DNA of 27,786 nucleotides, from positions 1 through 27,786 of IMG/VR virus record IMGVR_UViG_3300021964_000402, one strand, 5' to 3'. The notes below the pieces were generated by a model that was not told the DNA's origin, ran no database searches, and saw only the letters and a program-made list of their open reading frames with translations. The stretch's first letter is position 1. Every line of letters starts with the position of its first letter. The translations under genes and the position numbers were made by a program. The stretch is from a virus. This document shows, in pieces, positions 16,854 through 23,418 of the stretch.

Positions 16854-17417
16854 TTATCCTAATTTTGTTTTGCCAATACCAAGACCTAAACTACCAAGTG
16901 CTGGTAACCCTGTTGCTAATCCTTCATCTTTCCTTGTTGATCTTCCCATCAGACCACTACTACCTCTTGCGGTACGCTTACCTTTTTTACTTTGTGCAGT
17001 AGCTCTTTTTGACAGCCTTGTTCTTTCTTTTGCTTGAGATTCAATTGATTTAAGTTCGCCAACATCTAAATCTCTTTGCTCTTGATAATCAACTTGTCTA
17101 GTTCGTATAGGACCATACATACCTTGCCTATAAGGAATAGGCCCAGATCCATACATACCTGTAGCTCCTTGACCTGTACCATCTACCCAATATGGCTGAC
17201 CACCACCAGCAAAAAAGCTATAATTGCCTGACCTAGCAAGGTATTGTGTTTTGGTTTTCTTTTCTGTAATGCCTTCTTTGATTTGTCGATCAAGTTGTTT
17301 GTTCCACCAATCCTCTGATTTAAACTGATCGCCAGCAAGCTTTCGTAGCTCTTCTTGTAATTCTTTTTGTGGAGCAACTAATCCTTTAGATAATGCCATT
17401 CCAAAATCTAATGCCAT
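16854..17417 (-). CDS. Unknown protein, 187 aa, basic C-terminus
   Basis: The N-terminal 50 residues are helical and charged. The middle (residues about 68-105) is Gly/Tyr/Pro rich (SFFAGGGQPYWVDGTGQGAT, GMYGSGPIPYRQGMYGP), and the last 60 residues are Arg/Lys/Gly rich and probably disordered. No recognised motif or membrane span is present. A Gly/Tyr-rich flexible centre and basic end suggest a structural or DNA-contacting protein. Neighbours are the small GGAP-type protein upstream (4 bases) and the 77-residue basic protein. Confidence 0.6.
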   Translation of the reverse strand: MALDFGMALSKGLVAPQKELQEELRKLAGDQFKSEDWWNKQLDRQIKEGITEKKTKTQYLARSGNYSFFAGGGQPYWVDGTGQGATGMYGSGPIPYRQGMYGPIRTRQVDYQEQRDLDVGELKSIESQAKERTRLSKRATAQSKKGKRTARGSSGLMGRSTRKDEGLATGLPALGSLGLGIGKTKLG

Positions 17418-17421
17418 CGTT

Positions 17422-17664
17422 CTAACCTAAAGTCTTTTTATATTCATCATCTATTCCTGTTTCAGGTGTTAGACGATCTGCTAATAACATACGAGAACCA
17501 CCACGAGTTAATGCTCGTTTTTTAGAAGCCATTGTTTCTCCTCTTTCTCTTCTTTCTTCTTCTGCTTCTTTTGTTGCTTTAGCAGTTTGTTCCCTAGACA
17601 TTCTTAAAGATTCTTCTGCTGCTGATGTATCTGGCTTTGGTGCGCCACCCATAATACCACCCAT
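17422..17664 (-). CDS. Small Gly-start protein, 80 aa
   Basis: The product starts MGGIMGGAPKPDTSAAEESL, a beginning typical of small proteins next to terminase or portal genes in podoviruses, then a highly charged helix (SREQTAKATKEAEEERRERG) and a section with RGGSRMLLADRLTPETG near the end. The family's role is unsettled; a minor virion or assembly factor is possible. The ATG shares an A with the stop of the gp13-like gene (TAATG), so translation should be coupled. Confidence 0.65.
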   Translation of the reverse strand: MGGIMGGAPKPDTSAAEESLRMSREQTAKATKEAEEERRERGETMASKKRALTRGGSRMLLADRLTPETGIDDEYKKTLG

Positions 17665-18158
17665 TACTTTCTCCTCATTATAAATGTATCATCTTTGTCA
17701 GCACTATATTGTTTCATCAAACCTTCTGATTCAAACTTTAAATATTTTGCCCAAGACAAAGCTCGCTTATCGTTAGAGTTTACTGTTATTTGTAGACGAT
17801 GTAAACTAAATGATATCTCACAGGTATCAAAGAATGATATAGCACTTTTAGTCATAGCTATTGGATATCGTCTAGCTTTCTCTGAAAATATAGACCACGC
17901 TTCAGCAACACCATGCCACATGACAAAACACCCAAACACAGCAACAGGAGTATCGCCAACGAATGCAGTAATACTAGGGCCACATTGAGACTGTATGTCC
18001 AAGTGGCGGATTCTATCTTTAAGCGTAATTGATTTAGGCGATTCATACTTTATGTCCCACTCAAAGTTTTTAATATGATCAATATGAAATGGTAAAAAAT
18101 AAGCTCCCTTTACTACTGGCATTTCTTTTAATATTTCTACTGTCTTACTTAAATACAT
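17664..18158 (-). CDS. T7 gp13-like (DUF2833, GNAT-fold-like) protein, 164 aa
   Basis: The best start is the ATG at 18158 (MYLSKTVEILKEMPVVKG), 14 bases inside the end of the terminase gene; a start at 18188 would add ten residues copied from terminase codons in another frame. The pattern with an early helix, CGPSITAFVGDTPVAVFGCF near residues 79-98, VAEAWSIFSEKARRYPIAMT at about 104-123 and the LHRLQITVNSNDKRALSWAK block at 134-153 is that of DUF2833 proteins. These resemble GNAT acetyltransferases and include T7 gp13, needed for internal core assembly. Catalytic activity is not evident. Confidence 0.7.
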   Translation of the reverse strand: MYLSKTVEILKEMPVVKGAYFLPFHIDHIKNFEWDIKYESPKSITLKDRIRHLDIQSQCGPSITAFVGDTPVAVFGCFVMWHGVAEAWSIFSEKARRYPIAMTKSAISFFDTCEISFSLHRLQITVNSNDKRALSWAKYLKFESEGLMKQYSADKDDTFIMRRK

Positions 18159-19698
18159 CAAACTCTGCTGTCGCAACAGTCTGCACAATCATCGTATTAG
18201 CTGCTAAACTGTTCTTAGTCATTCGTTTATGCTCGCCCCCACCTAACATTAAATAACCAAAAGCATCACCAATGTGTGAGTGTTCGTTTTTATTTGGACT
18301 ATCTTTAAACCTTTCATGTCCTGCACCGACAGCAATACGCTTAAAATGATAGCCACCTGCTAATGACTTTCTTATCATCTTACATGATTTATCCACAATC
18401 AAGCCAGGTTTTCCATTAATTAATCTTTGCATTGGCGCAGCTGCTCCCTCTCGCCTAACTTTAAAATTGTTAGAAGCAGTAGGTTGCGCACGCAATCCTA
18501 GTGTTCGTAAGTAATCAAATGCAGTTACTTCATAGATTGCATCTCGTTGCATACCCGCAGGATCGCCCCATATTAATACTTGTGCTTTAGGATACTTGGC
18601 ATTAAGTTCTGCTAACAATTGATTACCAAACCTTTCTAGTCCCATATCTTCTGTAACTATCTCATGCAAGATAACCCATCGACCATTGTTTAATCTTTGT
18701 CCAATAGCTGCGGCAGGTGTTAAACCAAAGTCAAGTCCAACATGAATAGGTAGTTGTGGATCATATTCTACTTCGCCACTCATCATTTGATCATTGTACT
18801 CAGGCCATACTGGTCTGCCTTCTTGTACATAAGTGTATTTACCTTCAGCATAACAGCGTATCCAATCTAGGTTTTTACCGCCTAGCATTTGCATATAGTA
18901 ACCACTAGGTAAGTTATTTACATTTTCTGCTTTTCTATTGAGTGTCCACCATCTTCCTCCTGAGAAAACATGATCGTTGGCTTCTGGATTTTCTGGTAAA
19001 TCTTCAGGCTGGACTTCGACCACACCGCCTGGTTGTTTAAAAAATTGCCAAGCAAACTTTCCTGACAGCTTGTCTTTTTCTGACAGTCTGTACCACCAGT
19101 GGTCGTCATCCATTGGGTTAGTGTCCATCCAGACTCCATGCCATGTAGGGCCACCATCACGCTTAGTAGGATACCTACCCACACGATGAGTAAGGCCGTC
19201 AATAACTGCTTTAGGAAGTTCTCTAGCTTCATTTACCCACGCTCCTGTAAGTTCTAAGGATAGTAGTTTGCGTACATCCTTTGGTTGATCAAGTGCTAGG
19301 AATATAACCTCACAGTCTATTCCACATGCATCACCACGCTTAGGCAATCTAATATGATGTGTTATTGGTGGTGTATATAACATTGGCCCAAAAGTATTTT
19401 CAGGAAATATCTCTTGCCATGTTTTAATTGTTGTTGTTTTTAGTTCAGGATATGAGTTACGAACGATAACAAATCTCGTGTAACGAACATTGTCATGTGG
19501 TGATGGTTTCTGCCTGACAGCACGCATCATAATTTCAGCAGCACAAGCGTAAGACTTACCACTACCTACTGGCCCCATGAGTCCACGCACAAATGAATTA
19601 TCCTGTAAGAAATCGTAAGTTGTTCTAGCTCCAGTAAAATCTAAATCAATTCCTGGGCCAGCAAGAGTTTTGGCACTACGGACTTTCTTATTGCTCAT
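18145..19698 (-). CDS. terL: Terminase large subunit, 517 aa
   Basis: Packaging motor ATPase and nuclease. Residues 42-49 (GPVGSGKS) are the Walker A motif, and AWVNEARELP at 153-162 carries the acidic Walker B glutamate (E157). MDTNP at 191-195 is the coupling motif. The C-terminal nuclease has GLDFG at 321-325 (D323), a GDPAG acidic residue at D379, and HSHIGDAFGY with D478, the three metal-binding aspartates. Length is normal. It overlaps the small coiled-coil ORF at its start and the DUF2833 gene at its end. The probable small terminase gene lies two genes upstream. Confidence 0.95.
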   Translation of the reverse strand: MSNKKVRSAKTLAGPGIDLDFTGARTTYDFLQDNSFVRGLMGPVGSGKSYACAAEIMMRAVRQKPSPHDNVRYTRFVIVRNSYPELKTTTIKTWQEIFPENTFGPMLYTPPITHHIRLPKRGDACGIDCEVIFLALDQPKDVRKLLSLELTGAWVNEARELPKAVIDGLTHRVGRYPTKRDGGPTWHGVWMDTNPMDDDHWWYRLSEKDKLSGKFAWQFFKQPGGVVEVQPEDLPENPEANDHVFSGGRWWTLNRKAENVNNLPSGYYMQMLGGKNLDWIRCYAEGKYTYVQEGRPVWPEYNDQMMSGEVEYDPQLPIHVGLDFGLTPAAAIGQRLNNGRWVILHEIVTEDMGLERFGNQLLAELNAKYPKAQVLIWGDPAGMQRDAIYEVTAFDYLRTLGLRAQPTASNNFKVRREGAAAPMQRLINGKPGLIVDKSCKMIRKSLAGGYHFKRIAVGAGHERFKDSPNKNEHSHIGDAFGYLMLGGGEHKRMTKNSLAANTMIVQTVATAEFDVFK

Positions 19699-19849
19699 CG
19701 TCTATGTCTTTGAACTTCATTGTCAGCATACGCTTGAGTTCTTGATTCTCTGTATACAAAATATCAATAACTTCCATAACCCTTGAGTTGTTTTGATTTG
19801 CCATCTCAAACTCTTTACGCAGTTGATCAATCTGTAGCTTGATGTCCAT
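19688..19849 (-). CDS. Small coiled-coil protein next to terminase, 53 aa
   Basis: A 53-residue ORF fills the gap between the DUF3310 gene and the large terminase, overlapping both (23 and 11 bases). The sequence is a continuous amphipathic helix with Leu/Ile/Met at heptad-like positions (IDQLRKEFEMANQNNSRVME, then VIDILYTENQELKRMLTMKF) and an acidic end. It could oligomerise as a coiled coil. Because it sits directly before terL it may be a packaging accessory or may stabilise TerL. No family is recognised. Confidence 0.65.
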   Translation of the reverse strand: MDIKLQIDQLRKEFEMANQNNSRVMEVIDILYTENQELKRMLTMKFKDIDDEQ

Positions 19850-20060
19850 GCTCTTTTCTCCATTGCTTCCAAAGTTGTAAAGTGTGTATTGCCTTATCTA
19901 TATCCTCATCACCATTACCTTTTAGGTCTACCCTTGTGACATACTTAATGATTGTATGTTGCATTGCATTTAATTTATTAGCCATAGAAAACTGCATCGG
20001 CTGGATTTTCATTTGCGTGTAGTGATTACCACCTACTTGCGTATCTTTAGGATTCGTCAT
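19827..20060 (-). CDS. DUF3310 (SaV-like) protein, 77 aa
   Basis: The sequence QVGGNHYTQMKIQPMQFSMA (residues 8-27) followed by MQHTIIKYVTRVDLKGNGDE and DIDKAIHTLQLWKQW is a clear match to the DUF3310 pattern (HY near the start, a KY..R middle, KA..yL end). These small phage proteins are common among nucleotide and replication genes, and their biochemical role is not established. Here it lies unusually between the probable small terminase and the large terminase. It overlaps the upstream gene by 14 bases. Confidence 0.85.
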   Translation of the reverse strand: MTNPKDTQVGGNHYTQMKIQPMQFSMANKLNAMQHTIIKYVTRVDLKGNGDEDIDKAIHTLQLWKQWRKEHGHQATD

Positions 20061-20463
20061 CTATTATCTCTGGTGCTTTAATATTAATACCAATTACACT
20101 TGGTTTATCGGATTCATCTGGGTTATCAAGTAAGCCACTTGCTTTTGCAAGTAAGCGTAATACCTGTACCTTGTCCCAAAACTCTACAGCTATCATACCA
20201 TCCTTATCAATTTTAATTGATTTAATAGCTTGTAGTGAATGCTCAGGAATATCTTTACTTGCTTTAACTTGAACATTACCTTTATCATCCCATTCCATAA
20301 CATCAGTTATTTTAGTGTTTGCCATACAAAGAAGGCTGTACGCAACAGCCTCTCTGTTTGCAGCGAGTGTCGTGCTTTTCTCCAGATTTCTCTGTAGCGT
20401 TCGGACACCGCCATACCCAGATAGACTAGGTATAGGTTTATTTTTGTTTTTAGTTTCAGCCAT
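20047..20463 (-). CDS. terS: Probable terminase small subunit, 138 aa
   Basis: The central part (TDVMEWDDKGNVQVKASKDI at residues 53-72, then LQAIKSIKIDKDGMIAVEFW and DKVQVLRLLAKASGLLD) matches the C-terminal half of small terminases, where Trp/Asp, Gly, Ile-Lys-Ser-Ile and an aLxlLak-sGl block recur. The first 40 residues are basic and lack an obvious complete DNA-binding helix-turn-helix, so recognition of the packaging site may be unusual. Its location a short distance upstream of terL supports the call. The start shares an A with the stop of the SSB-like gene (TAATG). Confidence 0.7.
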   Translation of the reverse strand: MAETKNKNKPIPSLSGYGGVRTLQRNLEKSTTLAANREAVAYSLLCMANTKITDVMEWDDKGNVQVKASKDIPEHSLQAIKSIKIDKDGMIAVEFWDKVQVLRLLAKASGLLDNPDESDKPSVIGINIKAPEIIDDES

Positions 20464-20744
20464 TAAAAGGGTAGATCATCTTCTATTTCGCTAAAGCTTT
20501 CAGGTTGAGGAGCTTTGTTTGTATTTTGTACTGGTGCGGTGCTACCTGAGTTCTGAACAGGATTACCAATCTTGATTCCCATCCAAGTCTTTCCACCCTT
20601 TTCGTTATTCCATAAATCGATGTAGTGTTCACTTCCATCAGGTAATAATATTTTCCCTCTATGATCTGCATGCCAATCTTCTGTTTTGCGGTCGTTCGGC
20701 CAAACTGATCCTTGTCCTGGTTTAACTTCATAATCCTGAGCCAT
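20463..20744 (-). CDS. SSB-like protein with acidic DDLPF tip, 93 aa
   Basis: The first 60 residues (GSVWPNDRKTEDWHADHRGK then ILLPDGSEHYIDLWNN) look like a compact beta-barrel (OB-type) domain. A Gln/Asn/Thr/Pro-rich linker (residues 61-85) leads to a final EIEDDLPF. A disordered linker and a C-terminal acidic tip ending in Pro-Phe are the hallmark of bacterial-type SSB proteins, which use the tip to dock partner enzymes. The gene sits beside RusA, overlapping it by 17 bases. The domain is much shorter than normal SSB, so it is called SSB-like rather than SSB. Confidence 0.6.
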   Translation of the reverse strand: MAQDYEVKPGQGSVWPNDRKTEDWHADHRGKILLPDGSEHYIDLWNNEKGGKTWMGIKIGNPVQNSGSTAPVQNTNKAPQPESFSEIEDDLPF

Positions 20745-21111
20745 GTTCTTCTCCTATATAATCATATAAATGTACGACAGCTTTACCGCCATCGATGTGT
20801 TCCCCTCTAGCAATCTCGATATATTCAATCTGGCTATCATCATCATACATGCCAGCTTTCATTAAAGCATCTAAAATAGCTTTTAAGGTGTTGTCTAAAT
20901 CAAACTTTCGTTTCGATCTAGGATGAATCATTACGCTTATGGCAACTTGTTTATCGCCAAATGTTTGCGGTTTTTTATTTTTAACAATAAACGATACCTC
21001 TTCGGTAAACTTTACCCCAGCAGGACTTATATACCTTCTATGTCCATTTGCTTTCCAATAACTATTAACACTAGGTGGGTAAGGTAAATCTAGCCGAACA
21101 GTTTTTTTCAT
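20728..21111 (-). CDS. rusA: RusA-family Holliday junction resolvase, 127 aa
   Basis: Endonuclease that cuts four-way DNA junctions produced by recombination or replication, thus clearing DNA for packaging. The N-terminal LDLPYPPSVNSYWKANGHRR (residues 7-26) is the family's opening motif. The core RKFDLDNTLKAILDALMKAG (69-88) carries the acidic residues D71, D73 and D81 and the lysine K77, and YDDD at 89-92 provides the further acidic residue. Length is normal. The start overlaps the end of the ribbon-helix-helix gene by 4 bases (ATGA). Confidence 0.92.
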   Translation of the reverse strand: MKKTVRLDLPYPPSVNSYWKANGHRRYISPAGVKFTEEVSFIVKNKKPQTFGDKQVAISVMIHPRSKRKFDLDNTLKAILDALMKAGMYDDDSQIEYIEIARGEHIDGGKAVVHLYDYIGEEHGSGL

Positions 21112-21287
21112 AACTTGTTTAGTCTACTATTTATATCAGACACTTTGTTTTTGCCTTTGCTTAAATAAAATATAATTGCTTCATTAATAATTCCAGCTTT
21201 AGTCTTTTCCTGTTCCTTTGCTGCCTTACCTAGCAGATCAACACTGGTTGGTGTTAGTCTAACTAGAAATGGTTTTAAATCACTCAT
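21108..21287 (-). CDS. Ribbon-helix-helix-type DNA-binding protein, 59 aa
   Basis: A 59-residue ORF preceded by AAAGGAGACAGC (strong ribosome binding site) overlaps both neighbours by ATGA junctions. The build is a short beta strand (KPFLVRLTP, residues 5-13), a first helix (SVDLLGKAAKEQEKTKAGII, 15-34) and a second helix starting NEAIIFYLSKG. This matches the ribbon-helix-helix fold of small phage repressors (Arc/CopG type), which bind as dimers to short repeated operators. It is a candidate binder of the repeat arrays in the control region, but there is no direct evidence. Confidence 0.7.
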   Translation of the reverse strand: MSDLKPFLVRLTPTSVDLLGKAAKEQEKTKAGIINEAIIFYLSKGKNKVSDINSRLNKL

Positions 21288-21586
21288 GCTGTCTCCTTTA
21301 ATCTTGATAATCTATCTAAGTAGTCTGGTTGATAATTACTATATTTTTCATTCATAAGTGTATTCGTTTTATAAAATCTCCAATCTTTCATATCTTCTAT
21401 GTGAACTAACTTGCTATTAGTTGCGCTTCCATCCATGAAGCTAAATAATTGGCAAATGTAATATTCTTCAGTTGCTTTTCCTTCAATACATCCTTGGTTT
21501 TCTATTTCTAATCTGTTAGTTGTCTCATTATATTTATAAGTATGAAAATACTGTCCAACTAATTTTTGTACTTTAAAATCACTCAC
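21284..21586 (-). CDS. Unknown protein, 100 aa
   Basis: The start is a GTG at 21586, one base after the preceding stop and with GGAGATTAGC in front. The end overlaps the ribbon-helix-helix start by ATGA. The sequence is mixed (SDFKVQKLVGQYFHTYKYNE, then CIEGKATEEYYICQLFSFMD), with a Cys/Tyr/Phe middle and a helical charged C-terminus. No known motif, membrane span or signal peptide is visible. Its place among replication and regulatory genes suggests an early function; nothing further can be said. Confidence 0.65.
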   Translation of the reverse strand: MSDFKVQKLVGQYFHTYKYNETTNRLEIENQGCIEGKATEEYYICQLFSFMDGSATNSKLVHIEDMKDWRFYKTNTLMNEKYSNYQPDYLDRLSRLKETA

Positions 21587-21587
21587 G

Positions 21588-21836
21588 CTAATCTCCTTTG
21601 TATTTATTAATAATTTTCTTACTCTTGGGTTGCTTCTTCTTCTTCTTCTTTAACTCTTTCGCTTGCTTATCGTACCTCAACGCTTGTGCTAGGGAGTGGA
21701 CAGAGACTGACCGACCACCATTGAAAAACCCCTTAGTCATTTTCCAATACCCATCTGCTCTTGTCCACTTATACTCTAAGTTTTTTCCATCATTGAACTC
21801 ATCGCATATTAATCTATAAAACTCTTTAAGTTTCAG
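21588..21836 (-). CDS. Unknown Lys-rich protein, up to 82 aa, probable non-AUG start
   Basis: An open frame follows the 94-residue gene and reads coding-like: a FYRLICDEFNDGKNLEYKWT block, then WKMTKGFFNGGRSVSVHSLA and a Lys tract. The first ATG in frame is at 21740 and would give only 50 residues, cutting off the first block. A stop at about 21853 bounds the frame, so the upstream start must be CTG at 21836, which has AGGA six bases before it, or ATT. The CTG choice overlaps the stop of the preceding gene, consistent with re-initiation. Function unknown. Confidence 0.55.
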   Translation of the reverse strand: MKLKEFYRLICDEFNDGKNLEYKWTRADGYWKMTKGFFNGGRSVSVHSLAQALRYDKQAKELKKKKKKQPKSKKIINKYKGD

Positions 21837-22110
21837 TACAATTCCTTTTTACTTTACAGACATCATGCGAATCATAATATCTTACAGATCCATGCTTCAT
21901 GTCTCTATTAATAATCTGTGTATCTTTTGGTAGGGAAATATATTCTTTTTGCAAACACTTATATTCCATTTCTACTTTATTTGGATCTGGATAATGTAAG
22001 CTGACATACAAAACCGCCTCTTGGCACGAGTTAAAATTTCCAACATACTCCCATTTAGAAAATGGCTCAGGCATTAAATTAATTACCATAACAAATGCAA
22101 ATTCAATCAT
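21826..22110 (-). CDS. Unknown protein, 94 aa, hydrophobic N-terminus
   Basis: The first 13 residues (MIEFAFVMVINLM) are hydrophobic but short and lack a positive N-region, so a signal or membrane role is uncertain. The rest is hydrophilic with four cysteines (SCQEAV, KCLQKE, VCKVK, NCTET) and tyrosine/acid-rich blocks such as YVSLHYPDPNKVEMEYKCLQ. Paired cysteines would suit an exported, disulfide-bonded small protein, as seen in some small phage proteins, but this is inference. It begins 2 bases after the winged-helix gene, and its end overlaps the next frame. Confidence 0.6.
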   Translation of the reverse strand: MIEFAFVMVINLMPEPFSKWEYVGNFNSCQEAVLYVSLHYPDPNKVEMEYKCLQKEYISLPKDTQIINRDMKHGSVRYYDSHDVCKVKRNCTET

Positions 22111-22112
22111 AA

Positions 22113-22535
22113 CTACTCCTCAAAGTTGTTAATCTTATTTACCTTTACTATATGCTTAATATCTTCGTTGTCCAACATATATCCTTTAACATCATCCCAT
22201 TTGATTGAGTCATCAAATATAATTCGTCTCAAGTTACCTCTGATGCCTGGATAGGCAGATCGCTTTCTACTTTCTACATATCCTAGCTCTTCTAACTTCT
22301 TTAGTTGGTTAAAGACATTCTGATAGCTTGTTCGTAACTTACTCGCCATTGTCCTCAAGCCAACAATACTAAATCCTTGTTTGTTACAGTACGCTGCTAA
22401 TATACCCAGTGTTCTTATATTGGCGGCAGATACTTTCTTATCTATAATTGCTTTGAACGGCAACACAACAAAGTGTCTATGATCCTTATTCCTTAACTTC
22501 TTTATCTCTATAGATTTAGGTATCTCGTATTTCAT
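22113..22535 (-). CDS. Winged helix-turn-helix protein, 140 aa
   Basis: The ATG directly abuts the stop of the PAPS-reductase-like gene. Residues about 35-92 form a winged helix-turn-helix pattern: helix AANIRTLGILAAYCNKQG, then GLRTMASKLRTSYQNVFNQL as the recognition part, then KKLEELGYVESRKRSAYPGI as the wing, ending in RRIIF. A basic N-terminus (KKLRNKDHRHFVVLP) precedes it. This is the build of MarR/replication-initiator-type winged helices. As a second gene of the leftward early operon it may act on the control region. Regulator versus replication role is undecided. Confidence 0.7.
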   Translation of the reverse strand: MKYEIPKSIEIKKLRNKDHRHFVVLPFKAIIDKKVSAANIRTLGILAAYCNKQGFSIVGLRTMASKLRTSYQNVFNQLKKLEELGYVESRKRSAYPGIRGNLRRIIFDDSIKWDDVKGYMLDNEDIKHIVKVNKINNFEE

Positions 22536-23384
22536 TTAATCCCCACAAAAACAGGCTATACCTTCTTCGTCTTTATCAAACATATCTTGTTGGTTTATAG
22601 CATACTCTTTCATTTTTTTATAACTAGGTCTGTCTTTTCTAAAAGTACCTAGTGTTGCAGAATCTTCAGGTTTTTTATGGTCTTCAACATGAGCTTCCAT
22701 TTTTATCCACCAATCTGCACGACTTGGCTTTTCTTGTATTAAACTTTGTATTTGATGTGCTGGTTTTAAAAAACACAGATCACAATTTCCGTGCATAGTT
22801 ACACCTTTAAAATTTGACAATCCTAAATCAAAATCATTTTCTTTCCAAAATTTTCCTACATCTTGTTTTGTAATATTTGCAGCTACTAATGGGGTTCTGT
22901 GTATTGGTATTTTTGCTGCTCTTCTTGGTTCGTCAGCACGAATACCTACCCAATCCATATTTTCATTATGTTTCCAACCAATAGATTTACAATAATGATT
23001 GATAACTCTAATCTTTAAATTAATAGTACATATACGAGCAACAGGGTTAGGCAAATAAGGTTTTCCGTTTTGATCTATTGACATTGCAAACGGTTCACCA
23101 TTGCGACTTGCTGTTTCAAAATTAACTATTTTAAATCTTTTTTTTGGAGTTTCGTGTGTTGTATATTCTAGCCATACAATAGGTACATTCCATTTGTCAC
23201 CACAATCTCTAACAAATTCTAAAGTCTCTTCTACTTCCTTACCTGTATTAGCAAAACATACAATAGCATCTTCTGGTAACTTACCATCATTAGATTGCAA
23301 TACTCTCCACAACATATAAGCTGATGTACGACCACCACTAAAACTAATAACTGTTGGTTCTATAATTTTAAATGGATCACTCAT
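22536..23384 (-). CDS. PAPS-reductase-family (adenine-nucleotide alpha-hydrolase fold) protein, 282 aa
   Basis: The ATG at 23384 is preferred over the one at 23402 because a promoter (23391-23418) lies over the extra codons and would start RNA at or near this ATG. VISFSGGRTSAYMLWR (residues 12-27) is the nucleotide-binding SGGxxS loop of the PAPS reductase/ATP pyrophosphatase superfamily. Cys119 (ARICTINLKIR), Cys201 and Cys204 (CDLCFLKP) and Cys278 and Cys280 (ACFCGD) form a possible metal or Fe-S site. Phage members have been suggested in sulfur assimilation or nucleic-acid sulfur chemistry; the substrate here is unknown. First gene of the leftward operon. Confidence 0.75.
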   Translation of the reverse strand: MSDPFKIIEPTVISFSGGRTSAYMLWRVLQSNDGKLPEDAIVCFANTGKEVEETLEFVRDCGDKWNVPIVWLEYTTHETPKKRFKIVNFETASRNGEPFAMSIDQNGKPYLPNPVARICTINLKIRVINHYCKSIGWKHNENMDWVGIRADEPRRAAKIPIHRTPLVAANITKQDVGKFWKENDFDLGLSNFKGVTMHGNCDLCFLKPAHQIQSLIQEKPSRADWWIKMEAHVEDHKKPEDSATLGTFRKDRPSYKKMKEYAINQQDMFDKDEEGIACFCGD

Positions 23385-23390
23385 ACAATA

Positions 23391-23418
23391 AGTATATATC
23401 ATAGATATCTTAGGTCAA
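23391..23418 (-). promoter_or_regulatory. Leftward early promoter
   Basis: On the minus strand TTGACC (23418-23413) and TATACT (23396-23391) are separated by 16 bases. Each matches the bacterial sigma-70 consensus at five of six positions. The expected RNA start falls about 7 bases after the -10 box, at or beside the ATG at 23384, so the message would be leaderless. The -35 box overlaps one unit of the 11-bp repeat array, which fits regulation by whatever binds there. Confidence 0.65.

Noticed and set aside
18159-18188. Upstream start of the gp13-like protein (MCRLLRQQSL...)
   Set aside because: These ten residues lie fully within terminase codons and do not resemble the DUF2833 start; the ATG at 18158 fits better.
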